The translations under genes and the position numbers were made by a program. From Betaproteobacteria bacterium (lineage in GTDB: Bacteria; Pseudomonadota; Gammaproteobacteria; Burkholderiales; Burkholderiaceae_C), in the NCBI GenBank assembly GCA_013289985.1, contig JABCYW010000014.1:1-64000 (forward strand): DNA of 64,000 nucleotides. The letters are read 5' to 3'. Of the stretch, positions 8,694 through 18,922 are shown piece by piece. The number at the start of each line of letters is the position of its first letter. The first letter of the stretch is position 1. The notes below the pieces were generated by a model. The model saw only the letters and a program-made list of their open reading frames with translations. It did not search any database and was not told the origin of the DNA.

Positions 8694-9530
8694 TCAGCGC
8701 CGGTCGCCGATGCCGGCCAGCACTTCGTGCAGCACCTCGTGCATGTTCAGCGCGCCTTCGCCGGACGGAAGCCAGTCGAGCACGAGCGAGCTGGCGGGGC
8801 CGGCCTGGCCCATGGGCGCCGCGGTGATGCGGACGGCGGCCGACGCCGGTTGCGCGGCCGCGGCGGCCTTGAACTCGCGCAGCGCGCGCGGCATGTGCAG
8901 GCCCTGCGTCACCAGCACCAGTTCGCGGATGCCGTCCGGGCGCAGCAGCGCCAGCGTGTCGATCGCGTTCTCGTGCGTGTCGCGCGACTCGGTCTCCGTC
9001 CAGCGCAACGGCACGCCGAATTCGGCCTGGGCGATCTCGGCCATGCGCTGCGCCTCGGGCGGTATCGCCAGGTCAGGCGCGCCCCATCCTCGTCCACCGG
9101 TCGCCGCGATCGGCAGGCCGGTCTGGCGGCCCAGCCAGACGGCGTAGCGCAGCCGGCCCGCCGAGGCATTGCTCAAGCCGAACTGGCCGTATTCGGGCGC
9201 CAGGCCGGTCATGCCGCCGCCCAGCACGACGATGGCGACGGGCTCGCCGGCGGCGGCTCGGGCGCGCAGGACATCGCGTTGCGCCGCGTCCAGCGCGGGC
9301 GGCTCATCCAGCCCGTGGTGCTCGACCCAGCGCGCCGCTCCGTTGCAACTGGCGAGCCATGCGCCGGCGCAGGCGAGGCCGGCCAGCCAGCGCCCCGTGC
9401 GCGGCCGTGCGCGCGCGAGCCACGCGCCCGCGAACGCGAGCGCCAGCAAGGGCGCGGGCGGGAGCACGAGCGCCGCCAGGACGGGCTTGGCGCTGCCCAG
9501 GCCCAGGGAGGTCAACCAGTCCGCGATCAT
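8694..9530 (-). CDS. YdcF/SanA-like DUF218 membrane protein
   Basis: This protein of about 278 residues has two hydrophobic N-terminal helices within the first 65 residues, then a DUF218 domain: VAIVVLGGGM, a nucleotide-fold-like IAATGGRG, ETESRDTHENA and LVTQGLHMPRALREF. These are the signature segments of the ElyC/SanA/YdcF family, which is linked to envelope integrity and whose biochemistry is poorly known. The start at 9530 gives the usual short tail before the first helix. An ATG at 9560 would add ten residues. The gene is divergent from msrA with little space between them. Confidence 0.82.
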   Translation of the reverse strand: MIADWLTSLGLGSAKPVLAALVLPPAPLLALAFAGAWLARARPRTGRWLAGLACAGAWLASCNGAARWVEHHGLDEPPALDAAQRDVLRARAAAGEPVAIVVLGGGMTGLAPEYGQFGLSNASAGRLRYAVWLGRQTGLPIAATGGRGWGAPDLAIPPEAQRMAEIAQAEFGVPLRWTETESRDTHENAIDTLALLRPDGIRELVLVTQGLHMPRALREFKAAAAAQPASAAVRITAAPMGQAGPASSLVLDWLPSGEGALNMHEVLHEVLAGIGDRR

Positions 9531-9602
9531 GGAGGCGCATTGTCGCGTCTGAGTCATCATGCGATCCAGCCCCGTGGGTGCGGGCACGACAAGGAGCGAG
9601 GG

Positions 9603-10139
9603 ATGAGCGCGGCAATCGAGACCATCACCCTGGCAGGCGGCTGCTTCTGGTGCGTGGAGGCGGTGTTCGAGCAGGTGCGCGGCGTGGTCGACGTGCAATC
9701 GGGCTACAGCAATGGCCACCTGGCCGCGCCCACCTACGAGGCCGTGTGCGCCGGCGACACGGGTCACGCCGAGGTCGTTCGCGTGCGCTTCGATCCGGCC
9801 CGGATCGGCCTGGTCGACGTCCTCCAGATCTTCTTCGCCACGCACGACCCCACCACGCGCAATCGGCAGGGCGCCGACATCGGCCCGCAATATCGCTCGG
9901 GAATCTATTGGTCCGAGGAATCCCAGCAGGAAGTGATCGCTCGCGTCATGGTCGAGGCGAACAATGAACTAGGGGGGCGCTTGGTGACCGAAGTCGGGCC
10001 CTTGGCGAATTATTCGGCGGCCGAGGCGTATCACCAGCATTACTACGCCAACAATCCCGGCCAGGGATATTGCTCGGCCGTGATCCGGCCCAAGCTCGAG
10101 AAATTCCGCAAGAGTTTCCGCAGCCGCCTGCCGGATTAG
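9603..10139 (+). CDS. msrA: Peptide-methionine (S)-S-oxide reductase MsrA
   Basis: This 178-residue protein has the MsrA active site GCFWC, with catalytic Cys14, near the N-terminus. The family segments [47 protein letters not shown] and [13 protein letters not shown] follow in order. It reduces methionine-S-sulfoxide in proteins, using thioredoxin. The ATG follows AAGGAG. Length and motifs are complete. Its last four bases overlap the end of pdxH on the opposite strand. Confidence 0.96.
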   Translation: MSAAIETITLAGGCFWCVEAVFEQVRGVVDVQSGYSNGHLAAPTYEAVCAGDTGHAEVVRVRFDPARIGLVDVLQIFFATHDPTTRNRQGADIGPQYRSGIYWSEESQQEVIARVMVEANNELGGRLVTEVGPLANYSAAEAYHQHYYANNPGQGYCSAVIRPKLEKFRKSFRSRLPD

Positions 10140-10780
10140 GGCGCCAGGCGTTCGCGCGTCCACACCCCCATTTCCAGCCGGTAGCGCAGGCGGTCATGCA
10201 GCCGCGACTTGCGCCCTTGCCAGAATTCCCAGCTGTCGGGTTGGAGGCGGAAGCCGCCCCAGTGCGGCGGCCGCGGCGGGTTCAGCAGGAACTTCGCCGC
10301 GACCCTGGCCGCGTTGGCCACCAGCACGCCGCGCGACTCGATGACCTGGCTCTGCGGCGAGGCCCACGCGCCGATGCGCGAATCGAGGGGGCGCGAGGCG
10401 AAATAGGCGTCCGATTCCGCGGCGTCCACGCGCTCGACGCGGCCCTCGATGCGCACGACGCGCTCCAGCTCCACCCAGTGGAACTGCAGCGCGGCGTACG
10501 GATGCGTGGCCAGTTCGCGACCCTTGCGGCTGTCGTAGTTGGTGAACCAGACGATGCCGCGCGCGTCGAAGCCCTTGATGAGCACGATACGGGTCGAGGG
10601 ACGGCCGTCGGCGCCCACGGTGGCGAGCGTCATCGCGTTGGGCTCGGGCACCTTCGCGGCGAAGGCCTCGTCCATCCATGTCTCGAATTGGCGCAGCGGA
10701 TCGGTCGCCGCGGCGGTTTCCTCGAGGGTGTCGCGCTCGTAGCTCTTGCGCTGGTCCGGCAGATTCGCATGGTCGTTCAT
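10136..10780 (-). CDS. pdxH: Pyridoxamine 5'-phosphate oxidase
   Basis: This 214-residue protein has the PdxH layout: an N-terminal basic tail with RKSYERDTL, the FMN-binding core [56 protein letters not shown] split over several strands, and the C-terminal [11 protein letters not shown]-like and [14 protein letters not shown] segments. It oxidises pyridoxine or pyridoxamine phosphate to pyridoxal 5'-phosphate, the cofactor of GlyA and others, in the cytoplasm. All regions expected of a full-length enzyme are present. Confidence 0.96.
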   Translation of the reverse strand: MNDHANLPDQRKSYERDTLEETAAATDPLRQFETWMDEAFAAKVPEPNAMTLATVGADGRPSTRIVLIKGFDARGIVWFTNYDSRKGRELATHPYAALQFHWVELERVVRIEGRVERVDAAESDAYFASRPLDSRIGAWASPQSQVIESRGVLVANAARVAAKFLLNPPRPPHWGGFRLQPDSWEFWQGRKSRLHDRLRYRLEMGVWTRERLAP

Positions 10781-10905
10781 GTGAATAGTTTAGGGGAACG
10801 CCTTAGGTAGACGTCCCACTGGAACAAAAAGGGTTTGGCAACGATTCTTGAGGCACATAACCATTCAACGCGCGGCCGCCTCAGGAAGACGCCGCGTTCG
10901 CGCCC

Positions 10906-11526
10906 ATGAAAAATGAACCAGCCGTCGTCGTGCTGGCTGCCGGCGCAGGGAGCAGATATCACGGGACGCGTCACAAGCTCAGCGAAAAACTGGGCGGCGA
11001 CACCGTTCTCGTGCGCACCCTGCGCAATGCGATCGCCTCGGAGATGCCGGTCGTGCTCGTCATTTCGGAGGGCCTGGTGGCCGAGGCGAGGGGCCTCGTC
11101 GCGCCTGCCGACATGGTCGTCGTCGATGCCCGGTCCCAGGCGGGGTGGGGCATGGGCGACTCGATCGCGGCGGGGGTCTCCATCCACTCGAGCGCCAGCG
11201 GCTGGCTGGTGCTGCCCGGCGACATGCCGCTGGTGCGCCCGCAAAGCCTGCGCGCGGTGGCCGCGGCGCTCGACCAGCAACCCATCGCCTTCGCCCAGTA
11301 CCGCGGCCGCCGCGGCAGCCCGGTGGGCTTCGCGGCCGAGCTGTTCTCCGAGCTGATGATGCTCAAGGGCGACGAAGGCGCGCGCCGCCTGCTGGCGCGC
11401 TACCCGACGGCGGCCGTCGAGCTCGACGACCCGGGCGTGGTGTTCGACATCGACACCATCGACGACCTGGCCGTGGCGCAGCGCCGCATCGACGGCTCGT
11501 CCTCGCTGCGGCCCGAATCAGCGTAG
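10906..11526 (+). CDS. MobA-like nucleotidyltransferase (MocA type)
   Basis: This 206-residue protein begins with VVLAAGAGSRYHGTRHKL, the nucleotide-binding loop and lysine of the NTP-transferase family. It contains WLVLPGDMPLVRP, with the metal-binding Asp, and ends with a short variable part. It most resembles molybdenum cofactor cytidylyltransferase (MocA), which would transfer CMP to molybdopterin for xanthine-dehydrogenase-type enzymes. No molybdoenzyme or xdhC-like maturation gene lies nearby, so the substrate is unproven. The upstream 125 bases carry the divergent promoters of this gene and pdxH. Confidence 0.8.
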   Translation: MKNEPAVVVLAAGAGSRYHGTRHKLSEKLGGDTVLVRTLRNAIASEMPVVLVISEGLVAEARGLVAPADMVVVDARSQAGWGMGDSIAAGVSIHSSASGWLVLPGDMPLVRPQSLRAVAAALDQQPIAFAQYRGRRGSPVGFAAELFSELMMLKGDEGARRLLARYPTAAVELDDPGVVFDIDTIDDLAVAQRRIDGSSSLRPESA

Positions 11527-11633
11527 CAGCGGCGCGCGCCGGGAAGGCGCACACTCGCCGAACGGGCGCCCCGGTTGCCGCCGCTCGTCTTGACCTTGAA
11601 TCCGACATCGCCGCCCGGTCGCTGGTTTGACGA

Positions 11634-11648
11634 TGTAACGGAGTTACC
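11634..11648. promoter_or_regulatory. HexR-like operator in front of edd
   Basis: TGTAACGGAGTTACC is an almost perfect 6-3-6 inverted repeat located 14 bases before the edd start codon. HexR, an RpiR-family repressor that senses KDPG, binds a 6-3-6 palindrome close to TGTAAT-N3-ATTACA in many proteobacteria. Placement over the translation start region of the Entner-Doudoroff operon fits repression. No hexR gene is in the window. Confidence 0.55.
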
Positions 11649-11661
11649 AGATAATCAAACC

Positions 11662-13512
<1,851 letters not shown>

Positions 13513-13522
13513 TGGAGCTTCA

Positions 13523-14167
13523 ATGAACACGCAGAGACACCCCATGAATCCGCTCGAACTCGCCTCCTACGGGCCCGTGATCCCCGTCATCGTCATCGAC
13601 CGCCTCGAGGACGCCGTTCCGATGGCCAGGGCGCTGGTCGCCGGCGGCGTGCGCGTGCTCGAGGTGACGCTGCGCACCACGGCAGGCCTGCCGGCCATTG
13701 CGGCCATCGCACGCGAGGTCCCCGAGGCCATCGTCGGTGCCGGCACGGTGCGCAGCGGTGCCGACGCGCACGCCGCGCACGAGGCGGGCGCCCGCTTCAT
13801 CGTCAGTCCGGGCTACTCGCGCGAGGTCGGCGACGCCTGCAAGTCGCTGGGCATCGCGCTGCTGCCGGGCGTGTCCACCGGCAGCGAGATCATGATGGCG
13901 GCCGACGACGGCTTCACCTTCCTGAAGCTGTTCCCGGCCACGGCCGTGGGCGGCATCCCGCTGCTGAAGGCCTTCTCCGGCCCGTTCGCCGACGTCGCGT
14001 TCTGCCCCACCGGCGGCGTGACGGTGGAGACCGCGCCGCAGTTCCTGGCCCTGCCCAACGTGAAGGTGGTGGGCGGCTCGTGGCTGACGCCGGCCGACGC
14101 GATGAAGAGCGGCGACTGGGCGCGCATCACCGAGCTGGCGAAGCAGGCGTCGGCGATCCGGGCCTGA
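13523..14167 (+). CDS. eda: KDPG/KHG aldolase
   Basis: This 214-residue protein has the Eda catalytic residues: Glu47 in RVLEVTLRT and the Schiff-base Lys135 in [14 protein letters not shown]. It also has the phosphate-binding segments FCPTGGVT and VVGGSWLTP. It splits 2-keto-3-deoxy-6-phosphogluconate into pyruvate and glyceraldehyde-3-phosphate, completing the step begun by the upstream edd. The start follows TGGAG at a good distance. A second ATG lies 21 bases further on and would also leave the fold intact. Length is normal. Confidence 0.96.
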   Translation: MNTQRHPMNPLELASYGPVIPVIVIDRLEDAVPMARALVAGGVRVLEVTLRTTAGLPAIAAIAREVPEAIVGAGTVRSGADAHAAHEAGARFIVSPGYSREVGDACKSLGIALLPGVSTGSEIMMAADDGFTFLKLFPATAVGGIPLLKAFSGPFADVAFCPTGGVTVETAPQFLALPNVKVVGGSWLTPADAMKSGDWARITELAKQASAIRA

Positions 14168-14171
14168 GCCC

Positions 14172-14834
14172 TTACTTCGGCGCGGCGGCGCGGCGTCGCG
14201 CTTCCGCGGCCTGCATGGCCTGCGCGAGCGCGTCGGCCTCGGGTTGGCGCTGCGTCGAGGCGTCGGCCTCGAGCCCCAGCACGACCCCCGTGCGATCCTC
14301 GGCCGAGCGATTCTGGCTCAGCTTGAACTTGCCCTCGACGCGCGTCACCTCGATCTCGATGCCGACGATCGCCTTGAGCATCGTGTCTAGGAAGTCGGCC
14401 GGCGCATCGGCCACGTGCCAGGGCGCGGCGCGCCCACCCTCGTGGCGCTCGGTCAGGCGCGTGACGAAGGCGCGCAGCCATTCGGGATCCTGGATCGCGC
14501 GCAGCGTGCCGTGCACCTGCACCATCGCGTAGTTCCAGGTGGGCACGGCCTTTCCGTGCGGGACCTTGCTCGGGTACCAGTTGGGCGACACATAGGCCTG
14601 CGGACCCTGGAACAGCAGCAGCACCGGCTGGCCTTCGGCCTCGCGCCAGAGCGCGTTGGCGCGCGCGACGTGGCCGGTGATGCGCCAGCCCGTGCCGGCG
14701 CGCTCCACCTGCAGCGGCAGGATGTCGGCGGCCAGTTCGGCGCCGCCGCGGATCAGCGTGGCCAGCGGGTTGGCCGTCATCAGCGCGAGCAGCGCCTCGG
14801 GATCCTGTTCGACGAAGTGGGCCGGCTGGTACAT
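14172..14834 (-). CDS. PaiB-like FMN-binding protein
   Basis: This 220-residue protein matches the PaiB / FMN-binding negative transcriptional regulator family. It begins MYQPAHFVEQDPEALLALM, contains LFQGPQAYVSPNWYPSK and VPTWNYAMVQVHGTLR, and ends with KFKLSQNRSAEDR. In Bacillus, PaiB is tied to control of sporulation and protease genes. In proteobacteria the role is mostly unknown, and the fold is a split-barrel flavin reductase type. AGGAG precedes the start. It lies 11 bases after the SDR gene and is probably co-transcribed with it. Confidence 0.88.
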   Translation of the reverse strand: MYQPAHFVEQDPEALLALMTANPLATLIRGGAELAADILPLQVERAGTGWRITGHVARANALWREAEGQPVLLLFQGPQAYVSPNWYPSKVPHGKAVPTWNYAMVQVHGTLRAIQDPEWLRAFVTRLTERHEGGRAAPWHVADAPADFLDTMLKAIVGIEIEVTRVEGKFKLSQNRSAEDRTGVVLGLEADASTQRQPEADALAQAMQAAEARRRAAAPK

Positions 14835-14845
14835 CGCGACTCCTG

Positions 14846-15634
14846 TCAGGCGGGGACGGTGTAGTTGAGCGCGAGCCGGCCGCCGTCCACGTAGACGACC
14901 TCGCCGGTGACGTAGCTGGAGGCGTCGCTGAGCAGGAAGCCGACGACGTCGGCGATCTCCTCGGGCTCGCCCAGGCGCTTCATGGGTGTGCGGCCGAGGA
15001 TGCGCTGGCGCGCCGCGTCGCTGGTGAGGACGGCGTCGCGGGCCAGGTCGGTGGCGATCGTGCCCGGAGCGACGGCGTTGACGCGCACGCCGTGGTCCAC
15101 CAGGGCCAGCGCCATGGCGCGCGTGAGCTGGTTGATGCCGCCCTTGCTCGCGTTGTAGCTGGCGATGGTGGCGATGGCCACGAGCCCGTTGACCGAGGAC
15201 ATGTTGACGATGGCGCCGCGCTTGCGCGCCACCATGTGCCGGGCAACGGCCTGGCCCACCAGGAACGCGCCCTTGAGGTTGACGTCGATCACCGCGTCCC
15301 AGTCTTCCTCGGTGACGTCGAGGAATTCGGCGGCGCGGAAGATGCCGGCGTTGTTGACGAGCCCGTCGATGTGGCCGAACTCGCTGATCGTGGTGGCGGT
15401 GGCGGCGTCGACGGCGGCCTTGGACGACACGTCGCAGGCCATGAAGCAGGCGTCGTGGCCGGCGGCGCGCAGCTCGGCCGCCAGCGCGCTGCCGGGGCCC
15501 TCGGCGACGTCCCACAGCGCCACGCGCGCGCCGTCGCGCGCGAGCCGGCGCGCGCAGGCCGCGCCGATGCCGTTGGCGGCGCCGGTGATCACGACGACAC
15601 GGCCCTCGAGGCCGTAGGAAATGGTGCTGCTCAT
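14846..15634 (-). CDS. SDR family NAD(P)-dependent oxidoreductase
   Basis: This 262-residue classical short-chain dehydrogenase has the cofactor loop TGAANGIG (17-24), NNAG and the catalytic Ser-Tyr160-xxx-Lys164 set (MSSVNG ... YNASKGG). The C-terminal PGTIATDL and VYVDGG segments complete the fold. The aspartate at the end of the second strand (LWDVAEG) suggests preference for NAD over NADP. The substrate cannot be told from the sequence. It is the first gene of a probable two-gene unit with the PaiB-like gene. Confidence 0.92.
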   Translation of the reverse strand: MSSTISYGLEGRVVVITGAANGIGAACARRLARDGARVALWDVAEGPGSALAAELRAAGHDACFMACDVSSKAAVDAATATTISEFGHIDGLVNNAGIFRAAEFLDVTEEDWDAVIDVNLKGAFLVGQAVARHMVARKRGAIVNMSSVNGLVAIATIASYNASKGGINQLTRAMALALVDHGVRVNAVAPGTIATDLARDAVLTSDAARQRILGRTPMKRLGEPEEIADVVGFLLSDASSYVTGEVVYVDGGRLALNYTVPA

Positions 15635-15734
15635 GGAAGGTTCTCTGGAATCGGACGATGGGTGGCGCCGAGGCGCGAGGCGTCCACCACTATACGGCCC
15701 ACGCAGGGAGGCGCCGCGCGCGGACGGCCCGGTT

Positions 15735-16709
15735 TCAGGACGCCGGCGCCGCGCGCGACGGCCGGTCCAGCCACGCGATCAGGCCGGCCGCGTTGAGGGC
15801 CGCGTCGTCGCGCAGCAGCTCGGCGATGCGCTCGTCGGGCAGTGCGACGCCGAACGCGCGCGCGCCGTCGCCGTAGAGCCGCATCAGCGCGGCGGTGAGC
15901 GCGGACTGGCGATCGGGCGAGTCGCGGTGGGCGAGGGCGGCGGCGACGGTCGCGGCCAGCATGGCCTCCAGCCGTGCGGCGCAGTCGGGCACGTCCGTGA
16001 CGACGCTGTAGTGGGTGAGGAACATCTGCCGCGGCGCCGCGGCCATCAGGCGTGCGAGCGACGCCCGCATCGCCTCGGGATCGAACTGCACCGGCGTGGT
16101 GGTGGGGAAGATGAAGGCGCGGCCGCCGACGTTGAACTCCGGATAGGCCATGCCGAAGTTGTCGCCGGTGAACCATCCGGCGCTGCGCGCGTCCCAGATG
16201 CAGTGGTGGTGCAGGGCGTGGCCCGGCGTGTGCGCGAAGACCAGCGGGCGGCCGGCGAGGTGCAGCGTCTCGCCGTCGCTGGTGGCGTGCACGCGCCGCG
16301 CATCCACGGGCACGAGCTCGCCATAGGCTCGCGCCATCTGCTCGGCCCCGTAGACGCCCAGCGCGCCCTGCCACAGCGCCGCCGGATCGACCATGTGGCG
16401 GGCGCCGCGCGGGTGCACGACGAGGCGCGCATCGGGCAGCGCCTGCATCAGCTGGCCGACACCGCCCGCGTGATCCAGGTGCACGTGCGTGGCGATGACC
16501 CAGTCGACGTCCGACAGTGCCAGGCCGAGGGCGGCCAGCGAGGCGAGCAGGCGCGGCACGGCGAAGGCGGTGCCGGTGTCGATGAAGGCGGCGCGACCGC
16601 CCTCCACCACCAGGTAGGCGGCATCGAAGCGGTCGCGATGGAAGCCGGTGTCGATGGCCCAGAGGCCATCTCCCAGCGGTTCAAGAAAGGTCGGAAGCGC
16701 GGCGGCCAT
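15735..16709 (-). CDS. MBL-fold metallo-hydrolase
   Basis: This 324-residue protein has the metallo-beta-lactamase motif THVHLDHAGG, with His75, His77, Asp79 and His80, followed by the later metal ligands in HTPGHALHHHC, GDNFG and the final LTHYS. This is the glyoxalase-II-like branch, with an extra C-terminal helical part of about 90 residues. Substrates of this branch vary (thioesters, lactones and others), so no reaction is assigned. The gene lies 15 bases past the end of the TPR protein gene and could be the last member of the exbB-exbD-TPR transcript. Confidence 0.88.
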   Translation of the reverse strand: MAAALPTFLEPLGDGLWAIDTGFHRDRFDAAYLVVEGGRAAFIDTGTAFAVPRLLASLAALGLALSDVDWVIATHVHLDHAGGVGQLMQALPDARLVVHPRGARHMVDPAALWQGALGVYGAEQMARAYGELVPVDARRVHATSDGETLHLAGRPLVFAHTPGHALHHHCIWDARSAGWFTGDNFGMAYPEFNVGGRAFIFPTTTPVQFDPEAMRASLARLMAAAPRQMFLTHYSVVTDVPDCAARLEAMLAATVAAALAHRDSPDRQSALTAALMRLYGDGARAFGVALPDERIAELLRDDAALNAAGLIAWLDRPSRAAPAS

Positions 16710-16724
16710 CCGACGGCCTCGGCC

Positions 16725-17927
16725 TTACGAGGCGCCGAGGGCGATGTAGAGGCGTGCCACTTCGGGCGCGCCGTCGGTGCCCTGCACGCTGCGCAACTGC
16801 TTGATGGCGGCCGCCTTGGCCTTGCCCGACTGCAACTGGGCCACGCCCAGGCGCAGCTTGGCATCTTCCGGATGCTTCAGCGTGTCCTTGGCGATGCCTT
16901 GCTGGATCAGGGCGATGCCTTCGTCGTACTGGCCCATGGACGCGTACTCGGCGCCGATCGTGACGAGGTCGTCGCCGGTCTTGCTCACCTTGGCGTCCGA
17001 GGTGCGCTTGACCAGCGAGGCGGCCGCATCGGCGACGCTCTTGTTGACCAGGTCGCGCAGGCGCTGCTGGCGCGGGGCCTCGGCGCCGGTGCCGAGCACG
17101 CCGGCGGCGTAGCCCTTGTCGACGACGGTCTTGGCTTCGGCAGGCAACTGGGCCTGCAGCAGGAGCTGGCCCATTTCCATGAAGTCGGCGGCGGCCGTCA
17201 GGTTGCCCGAGGACAGGCGCAGGCGCAGCAGGTCCAGCGAGAAGCGCGGCGAGAAGCCCGACTTGCCCGGCAGGTCCGACAGATAGATGCCGGCGTACTG
17301 CTTGTTGGCCGCGTAGTAGGTGACCAGCTTTTCCTTGACCACCAGGTCGCCTGCCTTGTTGCCGGTGTGGCGGTAGGCGTCGGCCAGGCGCAGCAGGTCG
17401 TCTTCGTCGGGGCGGCGGCCGCTCGATTCGGCGGCCTGGATCTTGGCGGCGTTGTCGCGCGCGATCTGGCCGTAGTCTCCGCTGGAGCCCTGCACGTAGT
17501 CCTGGATCTGGCGCAGCGTGCCGCTGTTGTCGCCGGCGGCCCTGGCCTTCTCGATCCACTTGAGCGACTGGGCGTTGTTGTGCTGCTGCGCGTAGACCCC
17601 GGCGATGGTCTCGGCGAGCGGGCCGGCGTCGCCGGGAGGCACCTTGCCGGTGGCGAATGCGGCCTCGAGCTGCTGGACCGCCGCGCCGTTGTCGCCCATG
17701 CGCTGGTACGCCGCGCCGCGGATGCGCGCGAGCATGTACGTGTCATCGGGGCCTGTGCCGGTGACGCCGTTGAGCTTGGCCAGGGCTTCCTTGGCCTTGC
17801 CGGCATGCACGAGCTCGCTGGCTTCCTTGAGCGGCTTCGCGACGGCGGCGGACACGGCGTGGGCGGCCGGGACTTGCAGCAGGCCGGCGGCCAGCAGCAT
17901 GGCAGCCAGGAGACGGGTGGTCTTCAT
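16725..17927 (-). CDS. Periplasmic tetratricopeptide repeat protein of the TonB-ExbBD locus
   Basis: This 400-residue protein has a Sec signal of about 24 residues (KTTRLLAAMLLAAGLL then AHA). A helical repeat region follows, with TPR-like segments such as LVHAGKAKEALAKLNGV, AYQRMGDNGAAVQQLEAAF and EYASMGQYDEGIALIQQGIAKD. It is the gene after the second exbD, and such TPR proteins are often encoded beside tonB-exbB-exbD-exbD sets. It probably acts in the periplasm with the energising complex, as TPR proteins bind partners, but a direct role is not shown by sequence. The ATG was chosen because it starts the signal peptide. Confidence 0.8.
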   Translation of the reverse strand: MKTTRLLAAMLLAAGLLQVPAAHAVSAAVAKPLKEASELVHAGKAKEALAKLNGVTGTGPDDTYMLARIRGAAYQRMGDNGAAVQQLEAAFATGKVPPGDAGPLAETIAGVYAQQHNNAQSLKWIEKARAAGDNSGTLRQIQDYVQGSSGDYGQIARDNAAKIQAAESSGRRPDEDDLLRLADAYRHTGNKAGDLVVKEKLVTYYAANKQYAGIYLSDLPGKSGFSPRFSLDLLRLRLSSGNLTAAADFMEMGQLLLQAQLPAEAKTVVDKGYAAGVLGTGAEAPRQQRLRDLVNKSVADAAASLVKRTSDAKVSKTGDDLVTIGAEYASMGQYDEGIALIQQGIAKDTLKHPEDAKLRLGVAQLQSGKAKAAAIKQLRSVQGTDGAPEVARLYIALGAS

Positions 17928-17964
17928 GGAGTTTGCAAACCTGTAAGTGACACTCTGAATGGGA

Positions 17965-17992
17965 GAAGGCGCACTGCGAGCAGTGCGCCTTC
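17965..17992 (-). terminator. Strong hairpin between exbD2 and the TPR gene
   Basis: A perfect 12-bp stem (GAAGGCGCACTG / CAGTGCGCCTTC) with a 4-base loop lies between the two genes on the minus strand. No T-run follows, so it more likely stabilises or partly attenuates the transcript than ends it. Confidence 0.5.
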
Positions 17993-18013
17993 GTAGGAGA
18001 CGTCTTCGTCTGA

Positions 18014-18439
18014 TCAGTGCGTGAACTGTTCGTTCCCGACGATGCCGATCTTGGTGACGCCGAGGCGCTGGGCCTCGGCCATCACTTCGGCCACGTACTT
18101 GTACGGGGCCAGCTTGTTCGGCAGCAGATGGACCTCGGGTTGATCGGGCAGCTGCGTCAGACGGTAGAGATGGGTCTCCAGGTCCGCGCGATCCTTGATC
18201 ATCTCGTTGTTCCAGCCGATCTGACCGTCGAAGTCGACCACGATCTCCACGACGACCGGAGGCACCACGTTCGGGTGCAGCGGATCGGGGATCGGCATGT
18301 TCAGCTTCACCGCGTGCGTCTGGATCGGGATCGTGATGATCAGCATGATCAGCAGCACCAACATCACGTCGATCAACGGCGTGGTGTTGATATCGACCAT
18401 CACTTCGCCGTCTTCGCTGGAGCCAGCACTCATTGCCAT
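18014..18439 (-). CDS. exbD: Biopolymer transporter ExbD (second copy)
   Basis: This 141-residue ExbD/TolR-family protein has a short cytoplasmic tail with VDINTTPLIDVMLVLLIMLIIT, the single membrane helix that carries the conserved Asp needed for proton coupling, then a periplasmic domain. AAGGAG precedes the ATG. It lies 12 bases after the first exbD. Two exbD genes in one operon occur in several proteobacteria, where the second copy may serve a subset of receptors. It shares little of its periplasmic domain with the first copy. Confidence 0.93.
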   Translation of the reverse strand: MAMSAGSSEDGEVMVDINTTPLIDVMLVLLIMLIITIPIQTHAVKLNMPIPDPLHPNVVPPVVVEIVVDFDGQIGWNNEMIKDRADLETHLYRLTQLPDQPEVHLLPNKLAPYKYVAEVMAEAQRLGVTKIGIVGNEQFTH

Positions 18440-18451
18440 GTTCCGGGCTCC

Positions 18452-18880
18452 TTATTGGTTCGGCGGCGGTTCGGTGATGAAACCGACCTTCGCGATACCC
18501 GCGCGCTGGCAAGCGAACACCACACGACCGATGGACTCGTACCGGGCGCCTTGGTCGCCGCGGATGTGCACTTCGGGTTGGGGCTTCAGCTTGGCCTTCT
18601 CGGTGAGCTTCTCGACGAGCTCATCGATGTCGCGGATCTGATGCGTGTTCCAGTAGACGTCGCCGTCCTTGCTCACTGCGAGCAGGACGTTCTCGGGCTT
18701 CGTCACCGTCACGACGTTGCGTTCCTTGGGCAGCTCCAGCGTGATCGACTGGGTCACGACCGGGATCGTGATCAGGAAGATGATCAGCAGGACCAGCATC
18801 ACGTCCACGAGGGGCGTGGTGTTGATGGTCGAGTTGACTTCTTCCTCGTCGCTGCTGTCGCTTCCGACATTCATCGCCAT
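18452..18880 (-). CDS. exbD: Biopolymer transporter ExbD (first copy)
   Basis: This 142-residue protein of the ExbD/TolR family has STINTTPLVDVMLVLLIIFLIT as its membrane helix, with the proton-carrying Asp at the helix start, and a periplasmic domain ending near ITEPPPN. With ExbB and TonB it forms the inner-membrane motor that drives TonB-dependent receptors in the outer membrane. AAGGAA precedes the ATG. It lies between exbB and the second exbD. Confidence 0.95.
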   Translation of the reverse strand: MAMNVGSDSSDEEEVNSTINTTPLVDVMLVLLIIFLITIPVVTQSITLELPKERNVVTVTKPENVLLAVSKDGDVYWNTHQIRDIDELVEKLTEKAKLKPQPEVHIRGDQGARYESIGRVVFACQRAGIAKVGFITEPPPNQ

Positions 18881-18922
18881 GAGGATTCCTTCGCGTTACA
18901 GGCGTTCAACAAAAACGCGAGT

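Noticed and set aside
15621-17996. A very long plus-strand open frame opposite the MBL and TPR genes
   Set aside because: It is antisense to genes with clear motifs and is rich in Arg, Gly and Ala, as expected for high-GC shadow frames.
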